Shown piece by piece: positions 1 through 9,620 of a DNA stretch of 64,000 bases (position 1 is its first letter; every line of letters starts with the position of its first letter). Position numbers and translations under genes: made by a program. The notes beneath the pieces are model-generated. The model did no database searches and had not been told where the DNA came from. It worked only from the letters and a program-made list of their open reading frames with translations. The DNA comes from Paracoccus subflavus (GTDB taxonomy: Bacteria; Pseudomonadota; Alphaproteobacteria; Rhodobacterales; Rhodobacteraceae): contig NZ_SISK01000001.1 in the NCBI RefSeq assembly GCF_004310345.1, positions 310,001-374,000 of the forward strand, written 5' to 3'.

Positions 1-1
1 G

Positions 2-745
2 CTAGAGTTGCGCAGCCACTGGTTCCGACAGGTCGAAATTGCCGGTGACGTTCTGGACATCGTCGTCGTCTTCCAGGGTGTCGATCAGCTTCATCAGCTT
101 TTGCGCCGTTTCCAGGTCGGTGATCTCGGTCGGCGCCTGAGGCTTCCAGATCAGCCTGGCACTGGCCGATTCGCCCAATGCGGCTTCGAGCGCCTGCGAC
201 ACCTCGTTCAGCGCGGTATCGGCGCAATAGATCCAGTGGCCTTCCTCGTCGGTCTGCACATCGTCGGCGCCCGCCTCGATGGCCGCCAGCATGACGGTAT
301 CGGCGTCTCCGACCGACAGGGGATACATGATCTCGCCCACACGGTCGAACATGAAGCTGACCGATCCGCTCTGGCCCAGATCGCCGCCGGCCTTGGTGAA
401 ATAGCTCCGCACGTTCGAGGCCGTGCGGTTGCGGTTGTCGGTCATCGCCTCGACCACCAGGGCGATGCCGTTCGGACCATAGCCTTCGTAGCGGATTTCC
501 TCGTAATTCTCGGCGTCGCCCCCTTGCGACTTCTTGATGGCGCGGTCGATCACGTCCTTGGGGACGGAATTCGATTTGGCTTCCTTGACCGCCAGCCGCA
601 GACGCGGGTTCTTGTCGGGGTCAGGGTCGCCCATCTTGGCGGCAACGGTGATCTCTTTTGCCAGCTTCGAGAACAGCTTCGACCGGGCTGCGTCCTGGCG
701 GCCCTTGCGATGCTGGATATTGGCCCATTTGGAATGGCCTGCCAT
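2..745 (-). CDS. yebC: YebC/PmpR family DNA-binding regulator
   Basis: This 247-residue protein belongs to the YebC/PmpR (DUF28) family of cytoplasmic proteins, described as transcriptional regulators and, more recently, as factors helping ribosomes through proline-rich stretches. The family signature [13 protein letters not shown] lies at residues 3-15, and the acidic patch EDDDD is near the C-terminus, as is usual. Length matches the family (about 245-250). The ATG has a good ribosome binding site (GAAGGACAAG). The common neighbour ruvC is not seen, but the left window edge is only one base past the stop, so downstream genes are out of view. Confidence 0.95.
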   Translation of the reverse strand: MAGHSKWANIQHRKGRQDAARSKLFSKLAKEITVAAKMGDPDPDKNPRLRLAVKEAKSNSVPKDVIDRAIKKSQGGDAENYEEIRYEGYGPNGIALVVEAMTDNRNRTASNVRSYFTKAGGDLGQSGSVSFMFDRVGEIMYPLSVGDADTVMLAAIEAGADDVQTDEEGHWIYCADTALNEVSQALEAALGESASARLIWKPQAPTEITDLETAQKLMKLIDTLEDDDDVQNVTGNFDLSEPVAAQL

Positions 746-764
746 GGTTCTTGTCCTTCGCAGT

Positions 765-932
765 TCACAACCGGATGGGCGCTTTTAGTCCAAGCCCGCT
801 GCCGGTCGCAAGACGGGGGCGGCCCTGGAAAAAGGGGCGCCCGTTCAGCCGCTCGACCTCGATCAGGTTCCAGATCAGGATGCAGGCAGCGCCCGGGGCA
901 AACGTATCGGCCATGCGGAAACTGCTGCGCAT
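765..932 (-). CDS. Possible small protein upstream of yebC
   Basis: A candidate 55-residue ORF fills most of the 247-base gap between the SLC13 permease gene and yebC. I do not recognise it. In its favour, third codon positions are strongly G/C, a perfect AGGAGG lies upstream, and the stop is 19 bases before the yebC start on the same strand. Against it, the AGGAGG is 15 bases from this ATG, which is long, and no known domain is visible. The middle reads as a hydrophobic stretch around [17 protein letters not shown] second ATG at 914 would give 49 residues. It could equally be a yebC leader with no protein product. Confidence 0.35.
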   Translation of the reverse strand: MRSSFRMADTFAPGAACILIWNLIEVERLNGRPFFQGRPRLATGSGLGLKAPIRL

Positions 933-992
933 GGCACAAAGCTGTTCCCTCCTGCGGGCAACCCTCGGCGGCATGGGACGTGAGGATTGCAG

Positions 993-2771
993 TCAGAGCG
1001 TCCAGACCAGGGGAATGGTCAGGCAGGCGACGATACCGCAGATGATGTCCAACGGTACCCCGACGCGAACAAAGTCGCTGAAGCGATACCCCCCCGGCCC
1101 ATAGACCATCATGTGCGTCTGATAGCCGATGGGGGTGGCAAAGGCGACGGTCGCCGAAAACATCACCGCCACCACATAGGCCCGCGGATCGTGGCCCAGC
1201 GATTCCGCCAGCGCGATGGCAATGGGCGTCAGCAGAACGGCCACGGCGTTGTTCGACAGGATTTCCGTCAGCACCAGCCCCAGAAAATAGATCGCGATCA
1301 GCGTCACGAAGGGCGGCAGACCCAGCAGCCAGGGCGAGATAACATCCACGATCAGTCCCACCGTGCCGGTATGTTCCAGCGCTTGGCCAAAGGCCAGCAT
1401 GGCAAAGATCATCGCCAGCAGGCGGGCATCGACAAAGGAAAACGCCTCATCCGCATCTATGCAGCGCGAGATGAGGATGACGGCGGAGGCCAGAAAGGCC
1501 AGAACCATGATCGGCGCCACGTCCAGCGAGGCCAGCGTCACCACCGCCAGCAAGGCAATGATGGCAATGGGCGCCTTTTCCCGGCGATAGGCACGGATCG
1601 AGGGCCGGCTGACATCCACCAGGCCCATGTCGGCCGCCAGCCGGGCGATATCCTCGGGCGCGCCTTCCAGCAGCAGCGTATCGCCCACGCGAACCACCAG
1701 ATCGTCAAGCTGCCGCCCCAGGTTCTGGTCGCGGCGGTGGGCTGCCAGCACATAGATGCCATAGCGGCGGCGCAGGCGCATGTCGCCCAGCCGACGCCCG
1801 ATCAACTGCGCGCCCGGCGAAATCAGCACCTCGACCGTCTGGGTGGCGACCGAGCTGAGCTTGTCCACCACCTGAAGGTTCTTGTTTCCCAGCAGTTCCA
1901 GCAGATCGGCCATCTCGGATCGCAGCACCACGCGGTCGCCGGGCTCCAGCACGACATCGGTCAGTTCTCGCCGCAACGACAGATCGCCGCGCAGCACGTC
2001 GATCAGGCGGACCGCCTCGCGCTTGAACAACGAAACCTCGACCGCCTTTTGCCCGACAAGGCTGGAATCCTGCGGAACCGCCAGTTCCGTAAAATACTTC
2101 ATTCCCCGCCGCGCGCCCAGAAACCCGGCCAGAGAGGTCCGGTCCGGCAACAGATGCCTGCCCAGCAGCGCAAAATAGGCGATCCCCGCCAGAGTGACGG
2201 CGATACCGACCGGGGCGATCTCGAAAATGCCAAAGGGCTCCATTCCGTGTTCGCGGGCCACCCCGTCCACCAGCAGGTTGGTCGACGTTCCGATAAGCGT
2301 TATCATCCCCCCCAGGATGGTAAAATAGCTAAGCGGAATCAGCATCTTGGATGCAGGCATCTTCAGTTGCGCGGCAAGCTGGATGAAGATGGGGATCATG
2401 ACCGCGACAACCGGCGTGTTGTTCATCACGGCCGACGCGACGATCACGAAGCCGAACAGGGCGCATAGCGTGACCAGGGGACTGCCGGTGGCGCGCGCCA
2501 TGATCAGGCGGGACATCATGTCCAGTGCGCCTGTTCTGACCAACCCCCCGGTGATCAGAAACATGAAGGCGATGGTCCAGGGCGCCGCGTTCGACAGAAC
2601 GCCTGCCGCGCTCTCGAAGGGCAGCAATCCCAGCACCAGCAGGACAGCCACCGCACCGATGGCCACGACCTCGGGGGGCTGTTTTTCGCGGATGAACTGG
2701 ACAAAGGTGATCGTGACCACCACCAGCATCGCAACGGCCGCGTTCGTTCCGGTCAGCTCGATTCCCAGCAT
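993..2771 (-). CDS. SLC13 family permease with two RCK_C domains
   Basis: A 592-residue inner-membrane transporter of the divalent anion:sodium symporter (SLC13/DASS) superfamily. Hydrophobic segments occupy residues about 5-205 and 400-590. Between them are two TrkA-C (RCK_C) regulatory domains at about 225-295 and 310-382, the arrangement of SLC13 proteins often annotated as sulfate or small-anion permeases. Substrate-site motifs typical of the family are seen: NNTPVVA at 117-123, GTSTNLL at 161-167, and a second repeat with SNNAVAVLLTP and GYQTHMM near the C-terminus. The start has AGGAAC upstream. The substrate (sulfate, dicarboxylate or other) cannot be decided from sequence alone. Confidence 0.88.
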   Translation of the reverse strand: MLGIELTGTNAAVAMLVVVTITFVQFIREKQPPEVVAIGAVAVLLVLGLLPFESAAGVLSNAAPWTIAFMFLITGGLVRTGALDMMSRLIMARATGSPLVTLCALFGFVIVASAVMNNTPVVAVMIPIFIQLAAQLKMPASKMLIPLSYFTILGGMITLIGTSTNLLVDGVAREHGMEPFGIFEIAPVGIAVTLAGIAYFALLGRHLLPDRTSLAGFLGARRGMKYFTELAVPQDSSLVGQKAVEVSLFKREAVRLIDVLRGDLSLRRELTDVVLEPGDRVVLRSEMADLLELLGNKNLQVVDKLSSVATQTVEVLISPGAQLIGRRLGDMRLRRRYGIYVLAAHRRDQNLGRQLDDLVVRVGDTLLLEGAPEDIARLAADMGLVDVSRPSIRAYRREKAPIAIIALLAVVTLASLDVAPIMVLAFLASAVILISRCIDADEAFSFVDARLLAMIFAMLAFGQALEHTGTVGLIVDVISPWLLGLPPFVTLIAIYFLGLVLTEILSNNAVAVLLTPIAIALAESLGHDPRAYVVAVMFSATVAFATPIGYQTHMMVYGPGGYRFSDFVRVGVPLDIICGIVACLTIPLVWTL

Positions 2772-2855
2772 GATGTTCCTGTCGATCCGCCGATTCCCGG
2801 CCGTTCAGGGCGGATGTAGAATTGTTCTCCGGCGTGCCGCAAGCGAAAGCCGCCG

Positions 2856-3677
2856 TCAGACGGGCGCGGGATGGGTCTGGGCCAGCCTGCCCCCGTCGCG
2901 GACGGGTTCGATGGCGGTGGCGCGTCCGGTCCGGTCGTCGGTGACGATCACGGCGCCCGACAGGGTGGCCTCGCCCTCGGCCGGGGAAAAGCGGTCGCGG
3001 GGCATTCCGGTGATGAAGCGGCGCAAGGGCTCGGCCTTGTCCATGCCGATGACGCTGTCATAGTCGCCACACATGCCGGCATCGGACTGATAGGCTGTCC
3101 CGCGCGGCAAAATCTGCGCGTCGGCGGTCGGGACATGGGTATGGGTGCCCACGACACCGCTGGCCCGCCCGTCGCAGAAATGCCCGACGGCCATCTTTTC
3201 GCTGGTGGCCTCGGCATGGATATCGACAAGCGCGGCCTGCACCATGCCACCGGGCGGATGGGCGCGCAGGACGCCATCCAGGGCCGAGAAGGGGTCGTCA
3301 TAGGGCCGGGACATGAACACCTGGCCCAGTGCCTGCGTCACCAGCAGCTTGCGCCCGCGCGCGTCGCTGATGATGGCGCTGCCCCTGCCGGGTGCCTCCC
3401 TGGCATAGTTTAGGGGCCGGATGACGCGCGGTTCGCGGTCCGCAAAGGCCAGCATGTCCTTTTGGTCAAAGGCATGGTCACCCAGCGTCAGGCAGTCGGC
3501 GCCCGATTCCAGCAAAAGCTGTGCATGTCCCGCCGTGCAGCCCCGGCCGCCGCTGGCATTTTCGGCATTCACCACCACCAGATCCGCCCTGAGGCGTCCC
3601 CGCAGGGGCGCCAGCCGTTCCACGATCGCGCGCCGGCCGGCACGCCCCATCACGTCACCAAGAAACAGAACTCTCAT
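2856..3677 (-). CDS. YmdB-type metallophosphoesterase
   Basis: A 273-residue member of the TIGR00282/YmdB calcineurin-like phosphoesterase family; characterised members hydrolyse 2',3'-cyclic nucleotides and influence RNA levels. Metal-ligand motifs run in order: FLGDVMGRAGR at the N-terminus, NAEN, LGDHAFDQ, DIHAEATSEK and GTHTHVPTAD. I chose the ATG at 3677 because the family begins with MRxLFxGDVxG; an upstream in-frame start at 3713 would add twelve residues with no similarity to the family. It lies 43 bases downstream of uvrB on the same strand. Confidence 0.9.
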   Translation of the reverse strand: MRVLFLGDVMGRAGRRAIVERLAPLRGRLRADLVVVNAENASGGRGCTAGHAQLLLESGADCLTLGDHAFDQKDMLAFADREPRVIRPLNYAREAPGRGSAIISDARGRKLLVTQALGQVFMSRPYDDPFSALDGVLRAHPPGGMVQAALVDIHAEATSEKMAVGHFCDGRASGVVGTHTHVPTADAQILPRGTAYQSDAGMCGDYDSVIGMDKAEPLRRFITGMPRDRFSPAEGEATLSGAVIVTDDRTGRATAIEPVRDGGRLAQTHPAPV

Positions 3678-3720
3678 GCAGGGCTGGTTACGCTTTAGCC
3701 CGCCGCGCATCAAGCACCAG

Positions 3721-5907
3721 TTACCGCCGCCGCTTGGACCGCTTGTTCCCGCCGCGCTGACCGGCCCGCCCCGCGGTGGACCGGCCCGAAGCCTTGACCG
3801 CCTCGTCGGCGGCCTCCTCGATCACCGACTGCCGGGCCAGCGGATCGTCGGCCACCGCAAGCTCCACGGCCTCAAGGCGTTTCACCTCGTCGCGGATGCG
3901 GGCGGCCTCCTCGAATTCCAGATTCTCGGCGGCCTTGCGCATCTGATTGCGCAACGCATCCAGATGCGCCTGAAGATTCGCGCCGACCATCGGGCGGTCC
4001 AGCCTGGCGGTGACGCGCGCCTGATCGGTGTCGCCCTGCCACAGGCCCGCCAGCACGTCCTCGACATTCTTGCGGACGGTCTGGGGGGTGATGCCATGTT
4101 CCAGGTTATAGGCCATCTGTTTCTGGCGGCGGCGTTCGGTTTCCGCCATGGCGCGTTCCATGCTGCCGGTGATGCTGTCGGCATACAGGATCACCCGCCC
4201 TTCCACGTTCCGCGCCGCCCGGCCGATGGTCTGGATGAGACTGGTCTCAGAGCGCAGGAAGCCTTCCTTGTCGGCGTCCAGAATGGCCACCAGACCGCAT
4301 TCGGGAATGTCCAGCCCCTCGCGCAGGAGGTTGATGCCGACCAGCACGTCGAAGGCCCCCAGCCGCAGGTCGCGCAGGATCTCGATCCGCTCGATCGTGT
4401 CGATGTCGCTGTGCATATAGCGGATGCGGATGCCCTGTTCGTGAAAATACTCGGTCAGATCCTCGGCCATGCGCTTGGTCAGCGTCGTGACCAGCGTCCG
4501 CAGGCCTGCCTTGCTGACCTTGCGGATCTCGTCCAGCAAGTCGTCCACCTGCATCTCGACCGGGCGGATCTCGATCTGCGGGTCCAGCAGGCCAGTGGGG
4601 CGGATGATCTGTTCGGTGAACACCCCGCCGGTCTGGTCCATCTCCCATTGCGCGGGGGTGGCGCTGACAAAGACCGATTGGGGCCGCATGGCGTCCCATT
4701 CCTCGAACTTCAGGGGCCGGTTGTCCATGCAGCTTGGCAGGCGGAAGCCGTGTTCGGCCAGCGTGAACTTGCGCCGGAAGTCGCCGCGATACATGCCGCC
4801 GATCTGCGGCACGCTGACGTGGCTTTCGTCGGCAAAGACGATGGCGTTGTCGGGGATGAATTCGAACAGCGTGGGGGGCGGCTCGCCCGGTGCGCGCCCG
4901 GTCAGGTAGCGGCTGTAGTTCTCGATGCCATTGCACACGCCGGTGGCCTCCAGCATCTCGATGTCGAAATTGGTGCGCTGTTCCAGCCGCTGTGCCTCCA
5001 GCAGCTTGCCTTCGTCCACCAGTTGCTTCAGCCGCCCCTGCAATTCCGCCTTGATGCCCTTGACGGCCTGCTGGAGCGTGGGTCGCGGCGTGACGTAGTG
5101 GCTGTTGGCATAAATGCGGATCTGGCGGAAGTTGTCGGTCTTGGCGCCGGTCAGGGGATCGAATTCGGTGATCGCCTCCAGTTCGTTGCCGAAGAAGTCG
5201 AACCGCCAGGCGCGATCCTCGAGGTGGGCGGGCCAGACCTCGACCACGTCGCCGCGCACCCGGAACCCGCCGCGCTGAAACGCAGCGTCCAGACGGCGAT
5301 ATTGCTGGGCGACAAGCTGGGACAGGAATTCTCGCTGGTCATAGCTGTCGCCCACCACCATGTCCTGCGTCATGGCCGAATAGGTTTCGACCGACCCGAT
5401 GCCATAGATGCAACTGACCGAGGCTACGATGATCACGTCGTCGCGTTCCAGCAGCGCGCGGGTGGCCGAATGGCGCATCCGGTCGATGGCCTCGTTGATC
5501 TGCGATTCCTTCTCGATATAGGTATCGCTCCGCGGCACATAGGCTTCGGGCTGGTAATAGTCGTAGTAGCTGACGAAGTATTCGACCGCGTTGTCGGGAA
5601 AGAAACCCTTGAACTCGCCGTAAAGCTGGGCTGCCAGCGTCTTGTTGGGCGCCAGGATGATGGCGGGGCGCTGCGTCGCCTCGATCACCTTGGCCATGGT
5701 AAAGGTCTTGCCGGTGCCGGTTGCCCCCAGCAGAACCTGATCGCGTTCGCCTGCCTGAACGCCCTGGGTCAACTCGGCAATCGCGGTGGGCTGGTCGCCT
5801 GCGGGTTCGAAGTCGGTTTTCAGCACAAACCGCCGCCCGCCCTCCAGCTTGGGACGGGTGACTTCGAGAGGGCGCGCGACCGGCGCGTTCGTGTTGTTGT
5901 GACCCAT
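3721..5907 (-). CDS. uvrB: Excinuclease ABC subunit UvrB
   Basis: UvrB is the damage-verifying helicase-like subunit of nucleotide excision repair; it is loaded by UvrA and recruits UvrC. The 728 residues show the Walker A motif GATGTGKT at about 61-68, the DNA-inserting beta-hairpin region ([20 protein letters not shown]), helicase motifs such as DESHVS and GRAARN, and a C-terminal UVR domain (about 635-670) that contacts UvrC. A basic Arg/Lys-rich tail follows. AAGGTG precedes the ATG. No GTTC-N7-GTTC LexA box was found in the 80 bases upstream, unlike uvrA in this window. Confidence 0.97.
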   Translation of the reverse strand: MGHNNTNAPVARPLEVTRPKLEGGRRFVLKTDFEPAGDQPTAIAELTQGVQAGERDQVLLGATGTGKTFTMAKVIEATQRPAIILAPNKTLAAQLYGEFKGFFPDNAVEYFVSYYDYYQPEAYVPRSDTYIEKESQINEAIDRMRHSATRALLERDDVIIVASVSCIYGIGSVETYSAMTQDMVVGDSYDQREFLSQLVAQQYRRLDAAFQRGGFRVRGDVVEVWPAHLEDRAWRFDFFGNELEAITEFDPLTGAKTDNFRQIRIYANSHYVTPRPTLQQAVKGIKAELQGRLKQLVDEGKLLEAQRLEQRTNFDIEMLEATGVCNGIENYSRYLTGRAPGEPPPTLFEFIPDNAIVFADESHVSVPQIGGMYRGDFRRKFTLAEHGFRLPSCMDNRPLKFEEWDAMRPQSVFVSATPAQWEMDQTGGVFTEQIIRPTGLLDPQIEIRPVEMQVDDLLDEIRKVSKAGLRTLVTTLTKRMAEDLTEYFHEQGIRIRYMHSDIDTIERIEILRDLRLGAFDVLVGINLLREGLDIPECGLVAILDADKEGFLRSETSLIQTIGRAARNVEGRVILYADSITGSMERAMAETERRRQKQMAYNLEHGITPQTVRKNVEDVLAGLWQGDTDQARVTARLDRPMVGANLQAHLDALRNQMRKAAENLEFEEAARIRDEVKRLEAVELAVADDPLARQSVIEEAADEAVKASGRSTAGRAGQRGGNKRSKRRR

Positions 5908-5987
5908 CAGGCACCTTCTGTCGGCAGAACCCTGAAGGTGTGTCCTGCCGCGCGAAAGTCAACCGCCAGCCGGCGGAACGCAGCGCC

Positions 5988-7202
5988 TTACCGCTTGAAG
6001 CGGGCGGGATTCATTTCCGCCCAGCCCTGCCCGCCATCCATTTCGTCGGCCAGGATCTCCGCCGTCACAGGGCCAAGCGTAAAGCCCTGATGGCCATGGC
6101 CGAAATGCGCCCACAGGTTCGGCTGGTCGGGAACGCGGCCGACCGCCGGCAGCATGTCGGGGATGCAGGGGCGGCGGCCGGTCCAGGGCTCGGCCTCGAC
6201 CGGGGCACCGATGTCGAACAGCTCGCGCGCGGCCTTTTCGCCGTGTTTCAACTGCGGCGGGGTCAGCCGGGGGTGGCGGGTCAGTTCGGCGGCCGTGGCG
6301 ATGCGCAGGCCCCGCCGCATCGGCGACAGCACCACCGAGTTGTCGAAGTCCGCGATCGGATGATGGGGCGGCCTCTGGATGCGGTAATGGCGGTGATAGC
6401 CGCGCTTGAAGACCATGGGCACGGTCAGACCGAAGCGTTGCAGCAGCATCGGCGACCAGGGGCCAAGCGCCACCACGGCATGTTCGCCCGTCGTCTCATC
6501 CACGCGCCAGCCGCTGCCCGCGCGGTGCAGGTCGCCCGCATCGCCGTTGACGATCCGCCCGCCCCGGCGTTCGAACAGGCTGGCATAGGCGGCCACCAGC
6601 CCGCCGGGATCGGAACAGGCCCAGGTATCAGACCAATGGGTCGCGCCCTCGACCTCGATCCTGATGGCGGGTTCCAGGGCGCGCAGGGCCCGGCCATCCA
6701 GCAGCCTTGCCTCGACCCCGAAGTCATCCCGGAAACGCCGGGCGGTGATGCGGGCCCTTTCCATCCCGGCGGGGGTGCGATGCAGCTCTATATAGCCATC
6801 GCGGCGGATGAGGGTGTCGGCACCTGCCGCCGCGATCAGCGGCGCGTGCCGGTCCGTGGACTGGCGGATCAGCCTGCCCCAGGTCAGCGTCGCACGCCTG
6901 TGCCCTGCCGGCAGGGAGTTGAGGGCATAAGTCCAGACCGCGCTCACCTGCGACAACAGGCCCGGGACGTTCCACTTCACATCGTATCCCCGGCCAAGCG
7001 CGATCTGGATCAGCGCACCGGGCGCCAACGGCATGGCATAGGGTTCCACGGCCTCGGTCTGGATCAGGCCGGCGTTGCCATAGCTGGTTTCGCGCCCCGG
7101 CACGCCGCGTTCGACGATCACGACCTGATGGCCCCGCGCCTGCAAGGCTAGCCCGGTCGTGACGCCGACCATGCCCGCACCCAGAACCAGAATCTCTGCC
7201 AT
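5988..7202 (-). CDS. DadA-like FAD-dependent amino acid oxidoreductase
   Basis: A 404-residue flavoprotein of the DAO family, closest in layout to D-amino acid dehydrogenase (DadA), which deaminates D-amino acids and passes electrons to the respiratory chain. The dinucleotide-binding motif GAGMVGVTTG lies at residues 8-17. The C-terminal FAD-contact region reads GHGHQGFTLGP, and GRRPCIPDMLPAVG matches the conserved TGxRPxxPDxxPxxG block. The start is the ATG next to the Rossmann strand. A GC-rich hairpin lies directly upstream (separate entry). It is 101 bases downstream of sufS on the same strand. Substrate is inferred; other DAO-family activities are possible. Confidence 0.8.
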   Translation of the reverse strand: MAEILVLGAGMVGVTTGLALQARGHQVVIVERGVPGRETSYGNAGLIQTEAVEPYAMPLAPGALIQIALGRGYDVKWNVPGLLSQVSAVWTYALNSLPAGHRRATLTWGRLIRQSTDRHAPLIAAAGADTLIRRDGYIELHRTPAGMERARITARRFRDDFGVEARLLDGRALRALEPAIRIEVEGATHWSDTWACSDPGGLVAAYASLFERRGGRIVNGDAGDLHRAGSGWRVDETTGEHAVVALGPWSPMLLQRFGLTVPMVFKRGYHRHYRIQRPPHHPIADFDNSVVLSPMRRGLRIATAAELTRHPRLTPPQLKHGEKAARELFDIGAPVEAEPWTGRRPCIPDMLPAVGRVPDQPNLWAHFGHGHQGFTLGPVTAEILADEMDGGQGWAEMNPARFKR

Positions 7203-7209
7203 AGCCTTG

Positions 7210-7232
7210 CCCTGACCGCTGTCGGGTCAGGG
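7210..7232 (-). other. Hairpin overlapping the ribosome binding site of the DadA-like gene
   Basis: A perfect 8-bp inverted repeat (CCCTGACC ... GGTCAGGG, 7-base loop) ends 8 bases before the ATG at 7200-7202. In the mRNA the 3' arm contributes CAGGG to the only purine-rich candidate ribosome binding site (CAGGGCAAGG). No U-tract follows, so a simple intrinsic terminator for sufS is unlikely. It could be a translation-controlling stem or a protein operator; function is inference. Confidence 0.45.
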
Positions 7233-7303
7233 ATGCAGACATTCCGAAAGCCCTTCAAGGATTATCGCACGATCTTCGGCGGAGGTGCTGATCTTTGCAA
7301 GAT

Positions 7304-8515
7304 TCAGGCGAAAAGGTCGCGGCAGAAGGTCAATCCTTCGACCAATGCGTCCACTTCTGCCGTTGTATTGTACATCGCAAAGGATGCCCGCGCGCTGGCG
7401 GTAACCCCAAAGAACTCCATCAGCGGCATGGCGCAATGGCTACCCGCACGCACGGCGATGCCGCGCTTGTCCAGAATGGTGGACAGGTCGTGGGCATGGG
7501 CGCCCTGCATGGTCATCGAAAAGATCGCGCCCTTGTCCGGCGCATCGCCCTGGACCTGCAGCCAGTTGAGGCTGCGCAGCCGGTCGCGGGCATAATCGCG
7601 CAAGGCCCGTTCGTGAACGGCAATGTTGTCCATCCCCAGGGCCATCAGGTATTCCAGGGCCGCGCCCAGGCCGATCTGGTTGACGATGCCGGGTGTCCCT
7701 GCCTCGAACCGCAGGGGGGGATCGGTATAGTCGACGGCGTCGCGCGTTACCGTGCGGATCATGTCGCCGCCACCCAGGAAGGGGCGCATCTCGGCCTGCC
7801 GTTCGCGGCGGATCCACATCGCGCCCGACCCCGAGGGGCCGTAAAGCTTGTGTCCGGTGATGCAATAGAAATCGACCCCAAGCGCCGCCAGATCGACCGG
7901 CATGTGGACCGCCGCCTGCGACCCATCGGCCAGCACCGGCACGTCGGTGCCCCGCGCGATGGCGCCGACATCGACGATGGTGCCGGTCACGTTCGACATA
8001 TGGGTCACGGCGATCAGCCTGGTCTTTGGCCCGACAGCCGCCAGCACCTTTTCCGGCGGCAGCGATCCGTCCGGTTCCGGCTCGACCCATTTCAGCACCA
8101 CCCCCTGCCGTTCGCGCAGGAAATGCCAGGGCACAATGTTGGCATGATGTTCCAGCACCGACAGCACGATTTCATCCCCCGCCTGCAAACGCGGTGCGGC
8201 CCAGCCATAGCTGACCAGGTTGATCCCCTCGGTCGAGCCGCTGGTGAAGATCACCTCGTCCTCGTGCGGGGCGTTCAGGAAGCGGGCGATGGTAGCGCGG
8301 ACGCGTTCGTAATTGTCGGTCGCCAGGTTCGACAGAAAGTGCAGGCCCCGGTGGACATTGGCGTATTCGGCTTCATAGGCGCGGGTGACGGCCTCGATCA
8401 CCTGGCGCGGCTTTTGCGCGCTGGCGCCGCTGTCCAGATAGACCAGCGGGCGATTGTTGACCTGCCGCGACAGGATCGGGAAATCGGCGCGGACAGCGGT
8501 GACATCAAAGCTCAT
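7304..8515 (-). CDS. sufS: Cysteine desulfurase SufS
   Basis: SufS is the group II, PLP-dependent cysteine desulfurase that supplies persulfide sulfur to the SufBCD scaffold. The 403 residues include the PLP lysine in TGHKLYGPSG, the PLP-contact HHAN, and the catalytic cysteine in the short group II loop RAGSHCAMP. The start at 8515 (MSFDVTAVRADFPIL) fits the family; further upstream in-frame codons belong to other genes. Its ATG overlaps the stop of the preceding membrane protein gene (ATGA), indicating translational coupling. No sufT, sufA or sufE follows it, unlike many related operons. Confidence 0.95.
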   Translation of the reverse strand: MSFDVTAVRADFPILSRQVNNRPLVYLDSGASAQKPRQVIEAVTRAYEAEYANVHRGLHFLSNLATDNYERVRATIARFLNAPHEDEVIFTSGSTEGINLVSYGWAAPRLQAGDEIVLSVLEHHANIVPWHFLRERQGVVLKWVEPEPDGSLPPEKVLAAVGPKTRLIAVTHMSNVTGTIVDVGAIARGTDVPVLADGSQAAVHMPVDLAALGVDFYCITGHKLYGPSGSGAMWIRRERQAEMRPFLGGGDMIRTVTRDAVDYTDPPLRFEAGTPGIVNQIGLGAALEYLMALGMDNIAVHERALRDYARDRLRSLNWLQVQGDAPDKGAIFSMTMQGAHAHDLSTILDKRGIAVRAGSHCAMPLMEFFGVTASARASFAMYNTTAEVDALVEGLTFCRDLFA

Positions 8516-9105
8516 TGCGGCATCTCCGGCAGGATTCCCAACGAGGCTGCGAACAGCGACAAGACAAAGCCTGCGACAAACACGGTTGCTATCAGCCCCA
8601 GGGCAACTTTCAGCCCGTTCTGGAAACCGTGCAACGCCTTGGTGAACTGCACGGTCAACCACAGGAACAGGACAATGGCGGCAATGCCCAGCAAGCCCGC
8701 CATTCCGGGCAGGATCAGGGCAACCCCAAGCTGCAGAATCTGGACCAGCAGCAGCAGGATCTCGATCCAGACGGTCAGCAGCAGCGCATCCATGAACGTG
8801 CCGGTGCCACCGAACAGACGGCCCGCGCCGGACATCAGCCCGGCGGCCAGCACGATGGCGCCCATCTGCGTCACCGCCAGGGCGATCGGCTGCTGAACCA
8901 GCATGACGCCATCGGTTCCTGTCGCGGGCGGGGTCGAGAAGAGCGAGGCTGCGATCCAAGTCAGGATCGCGGAAACCGACACCGACGCCAGAAGCGCCAT
9001 CCAGCGGGCCTGGATTGGCCAGTTCTGACCGATCAGGGTCCGTGCCGCCTGCGCGGGATCACGGAAGGACAGACCGATCAGGCCCTTGAATGCGTCAAAC
9101 GTCAT
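8512..9105 (-). CDS. YIP1-family membrane protein in the suf operon
   Basis: A 197-residue integral membrane protein with about five hydrophobic segments. It resembles the bacterial Yip1-domain family: an N-terminal amphipathic region (FKGLIGLSFRDPAQAARTLI) followed by transmembrane helices and a central GRLFGGTGTFMDAL block. Function is unknown. It overlaps its upstream neighbour and sufS by 4 bases each (ATGA), so it is clearly part of the suf transcription unit. A link to Fe-S cluster assembly at the membrane is suggested only by position. Confidence 0.75.
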   Translation of the reverse strand: MTFDAFKGLIGLSFRDPAQAARTLIGQNWPIQARWMALLASVSVSAILTWIAASLFSTPPATGTDGVMLVQQPIALAVTQMGAIVLAAGLMSGAGRLFGGTGTFMDALLLTVWIEILLLLVQILQLGVALILPGMAGLLGIAAIVLFLWLTVQFTKALHGFQNGLKVALGLIATVFVAGFVLSLFAASLGILPEMPQ

Positions 9106-9620
9106 CTTTGCCTCGACAGAGCCGCAAGACCGGCCCCCCAAATCGCCAGAAAGCCGGCTCCGCACACAACCTGCACCACGGTCAGGGCCGGTCCGGGACC
9201 GATCAGACCCGCGACCAGTCCGGCCAGCAGCATCGCCGGCGCAACCGCCAGCAGTGCCCAAAACAGCGCAAGCCGCGAATCTTCCGGGCTCAGGCGCCAG
9301 GGGGTCAGGCGCGACAGAAGCGATACCAGACCGGCAAAGGCATAGGCAAGAATCGGCAGCATGAACATGACCGCCAGCAGGGCGCCGCCCATGCGGGCCT
9401 CGAACGGGACGGACGGGTCCAGTTGCGCCATGCGCATATTGGCCGGAGCCTGCGCAAGCAGAAGGATGAGCATGGCCGCCATGAGAACAGCCAGCTTGGC
9501 CCCTTCCGGCATGGCGGAAAGACCCCGCACCACCCGGCGCGGGGCCCACCAGCTTTGCAGCACGCGGGGAACGATGCCCCCCGGCGCTGCCCTTAATGCA
9601 CCGCGTTCAGCGTCAGCCAC
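9102..9620 (-). CDS. Small membrane protein between sufD and the YIP1-family gene
   Basis: A 172-residue protein with four to five predicted membrane helices (about residues 43-60, 78-105, 118-142 and 146-166). The N-terminal segment LQSWWAPRRVVRGL looks like the amphipathic start of Yip1-like proteins, so it may be a diverged paralogue of its downstream neighbour. The chosen ATG overlaps the 3' end of sufD by 28 bases; a start a few codons later is possible. The stop overlaps the next start (ATGA). No function can be assigned beyond membership of the suf operon. Confidence 0.65.
   Translation of the reverse strand: MADAERGALRAAPGGIVPRVLQSWWAPRRVVRGLSAMPEGAKLAVLMAAMLILLLAQAPANMRMAQLDPSVPFEARMGGALLAVMFMLPILAYAFAGLVSLLSRLTPWRLSPEDSRLALFWALLAVAPAMLLAGLVAGLIGPGPALTVVQVVCGAGFLAIWGAGLAALSRQR

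Noticed and set aside
746..992. SRP RNA, tmRNA or a riboswitch in the gap before yebC
   Set aside because: The conserved SRP tetraloop motif and other known RNA signatures are absent; only modest GC-rich pairing is present.
993..2468. Long plus-strand frame (from 987) opposite the SLC13 permease
   Set aside because: Translation is dominated by Gln, His and Arg, typical of the reverse of a membrane protein gene.
5908..5987. SOS box upstream of uvrB
   Set aside because: Only isolated GTTC-like half sites and a short TTCTG/CAGAA repeat; no GTTC-N7-GTTC on either strand.
3421..6090. 889-residue open frame on the plus strand opposite uvrB
   Set aside because: It is a GC-rich antisense shadow of uvrB, which is highly conserved; the translation is low-complexity and His/Gln/Arg-rich with no domain.
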